From Helichrysum umbraculigerum (taxonomy: Eukaryota > Streptophyta > Magnoliopsida > Asterales > Asteraceae): a stretch of 64,000 nucleotides of DNA. Shown piece by piece: positions 63,925 to 64,000 of the stretch. The translations under genes were made by a program, and so were the position numbers. The stretch is from NCBI GenBank assembly GCA_949592205.1, contig CATIUR010000006.1, positions 64,600,001-64,664,000 on the forward strand, given 5' to 3'. A model generated the notes under the pieces. The model searched no databases. It saw only the letters and a program-made list of their open reading frames with translations, and was not told the origin of the DNA. Position 1 is the stretch's first letter. The number at the start of each line of letters is the position of its first letter.

Positions 63925-64000
63925 CTTGCTCCCTCCATCCCATCACAAGTGTCAACATTACTATTTTGGGTTGCCTAATATAAGTGTCCACTTCTATATT
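63925..64000. mobile_element. Left end of a further Stowaway-like MITE, cut by the window
   Basis: CTTGCTCCCTCCATCCCATC after TA at 63923-63924. The right end lies beyond the window. Confidence 0.5.

Overview
This is plant nuclear DNA from a eudicot: long AT-rich spacers, intron-rich genes with GT-AG splice sites, Stowaway- and hAT-type MITEs, Helitrons, and large nested LTR retrotransposons. The copia element's extra 3' gene resembles proteins I know from Asteraceae genomes (recollection, not a search), so Asteraceae is my best guess for the family.

Only three host genes look intact: RIO2 kinase (minus, 7209-2514, 12 coding exons), a Sas10/Utp3 neuroguidin-like gene (plus, 56931-59431, 8 coding exons) and a 104-residue membrane/coiled-coil protein (minus, 63054-62740). 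RIO2 and the Sas10/Utp3 protein both belong to families of small-subunit ribosome biogenesis. A beta-glucosidase (GH1) remnant lies at 52917-53982.

The middle, about 12.4-52.5 kb, is almost all retrotransposon. (1) A 14.45-kb copia/SIRE-type element on the minus strand (12409-26859, TSD GTGAT, two near-identical 584-bp LTRs) has stops in gag and pol but an intact spliced gene and a second ORF downstream of pol. (2) A composite copia array (27398-52534, TSD TTCAA) has outer LTRs of one family (B) and a middle LTR of another (A). (3) Inside it sits an Athila-type element (28469-47939, TSD TTGAT); inside that an Athila-type solo LTR (30864-41397, TSD ACATA); inside that a Gypsy-like non-autonomous element with 2-kb LTRs (31941-39977, TSD TAGGG). 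A second Athila-type solo LTR (48701-50172, TSD GCAAT) splits the composite's gag. LTR divergence falls with nesting depth.

The most unusual signal is a shared design rather than one gene. Almost every LTR family here carries its own short GC-rich palindromic or near-palindromic motif, in two or more copies, usually just upstream of a TATA box. In the SIRE-type and Athila-type elements the same family motif recurs inside the element, next to what looks like an internal promoter, 5' UTR intron and spliced gene in the env position. The Gypsy-like element instead has four tandem 71-bp units, each with a perfect 10-bp-stem hairpin. I describe this as a candidate cis-regulatory or RNA-structure system; its function is inference.
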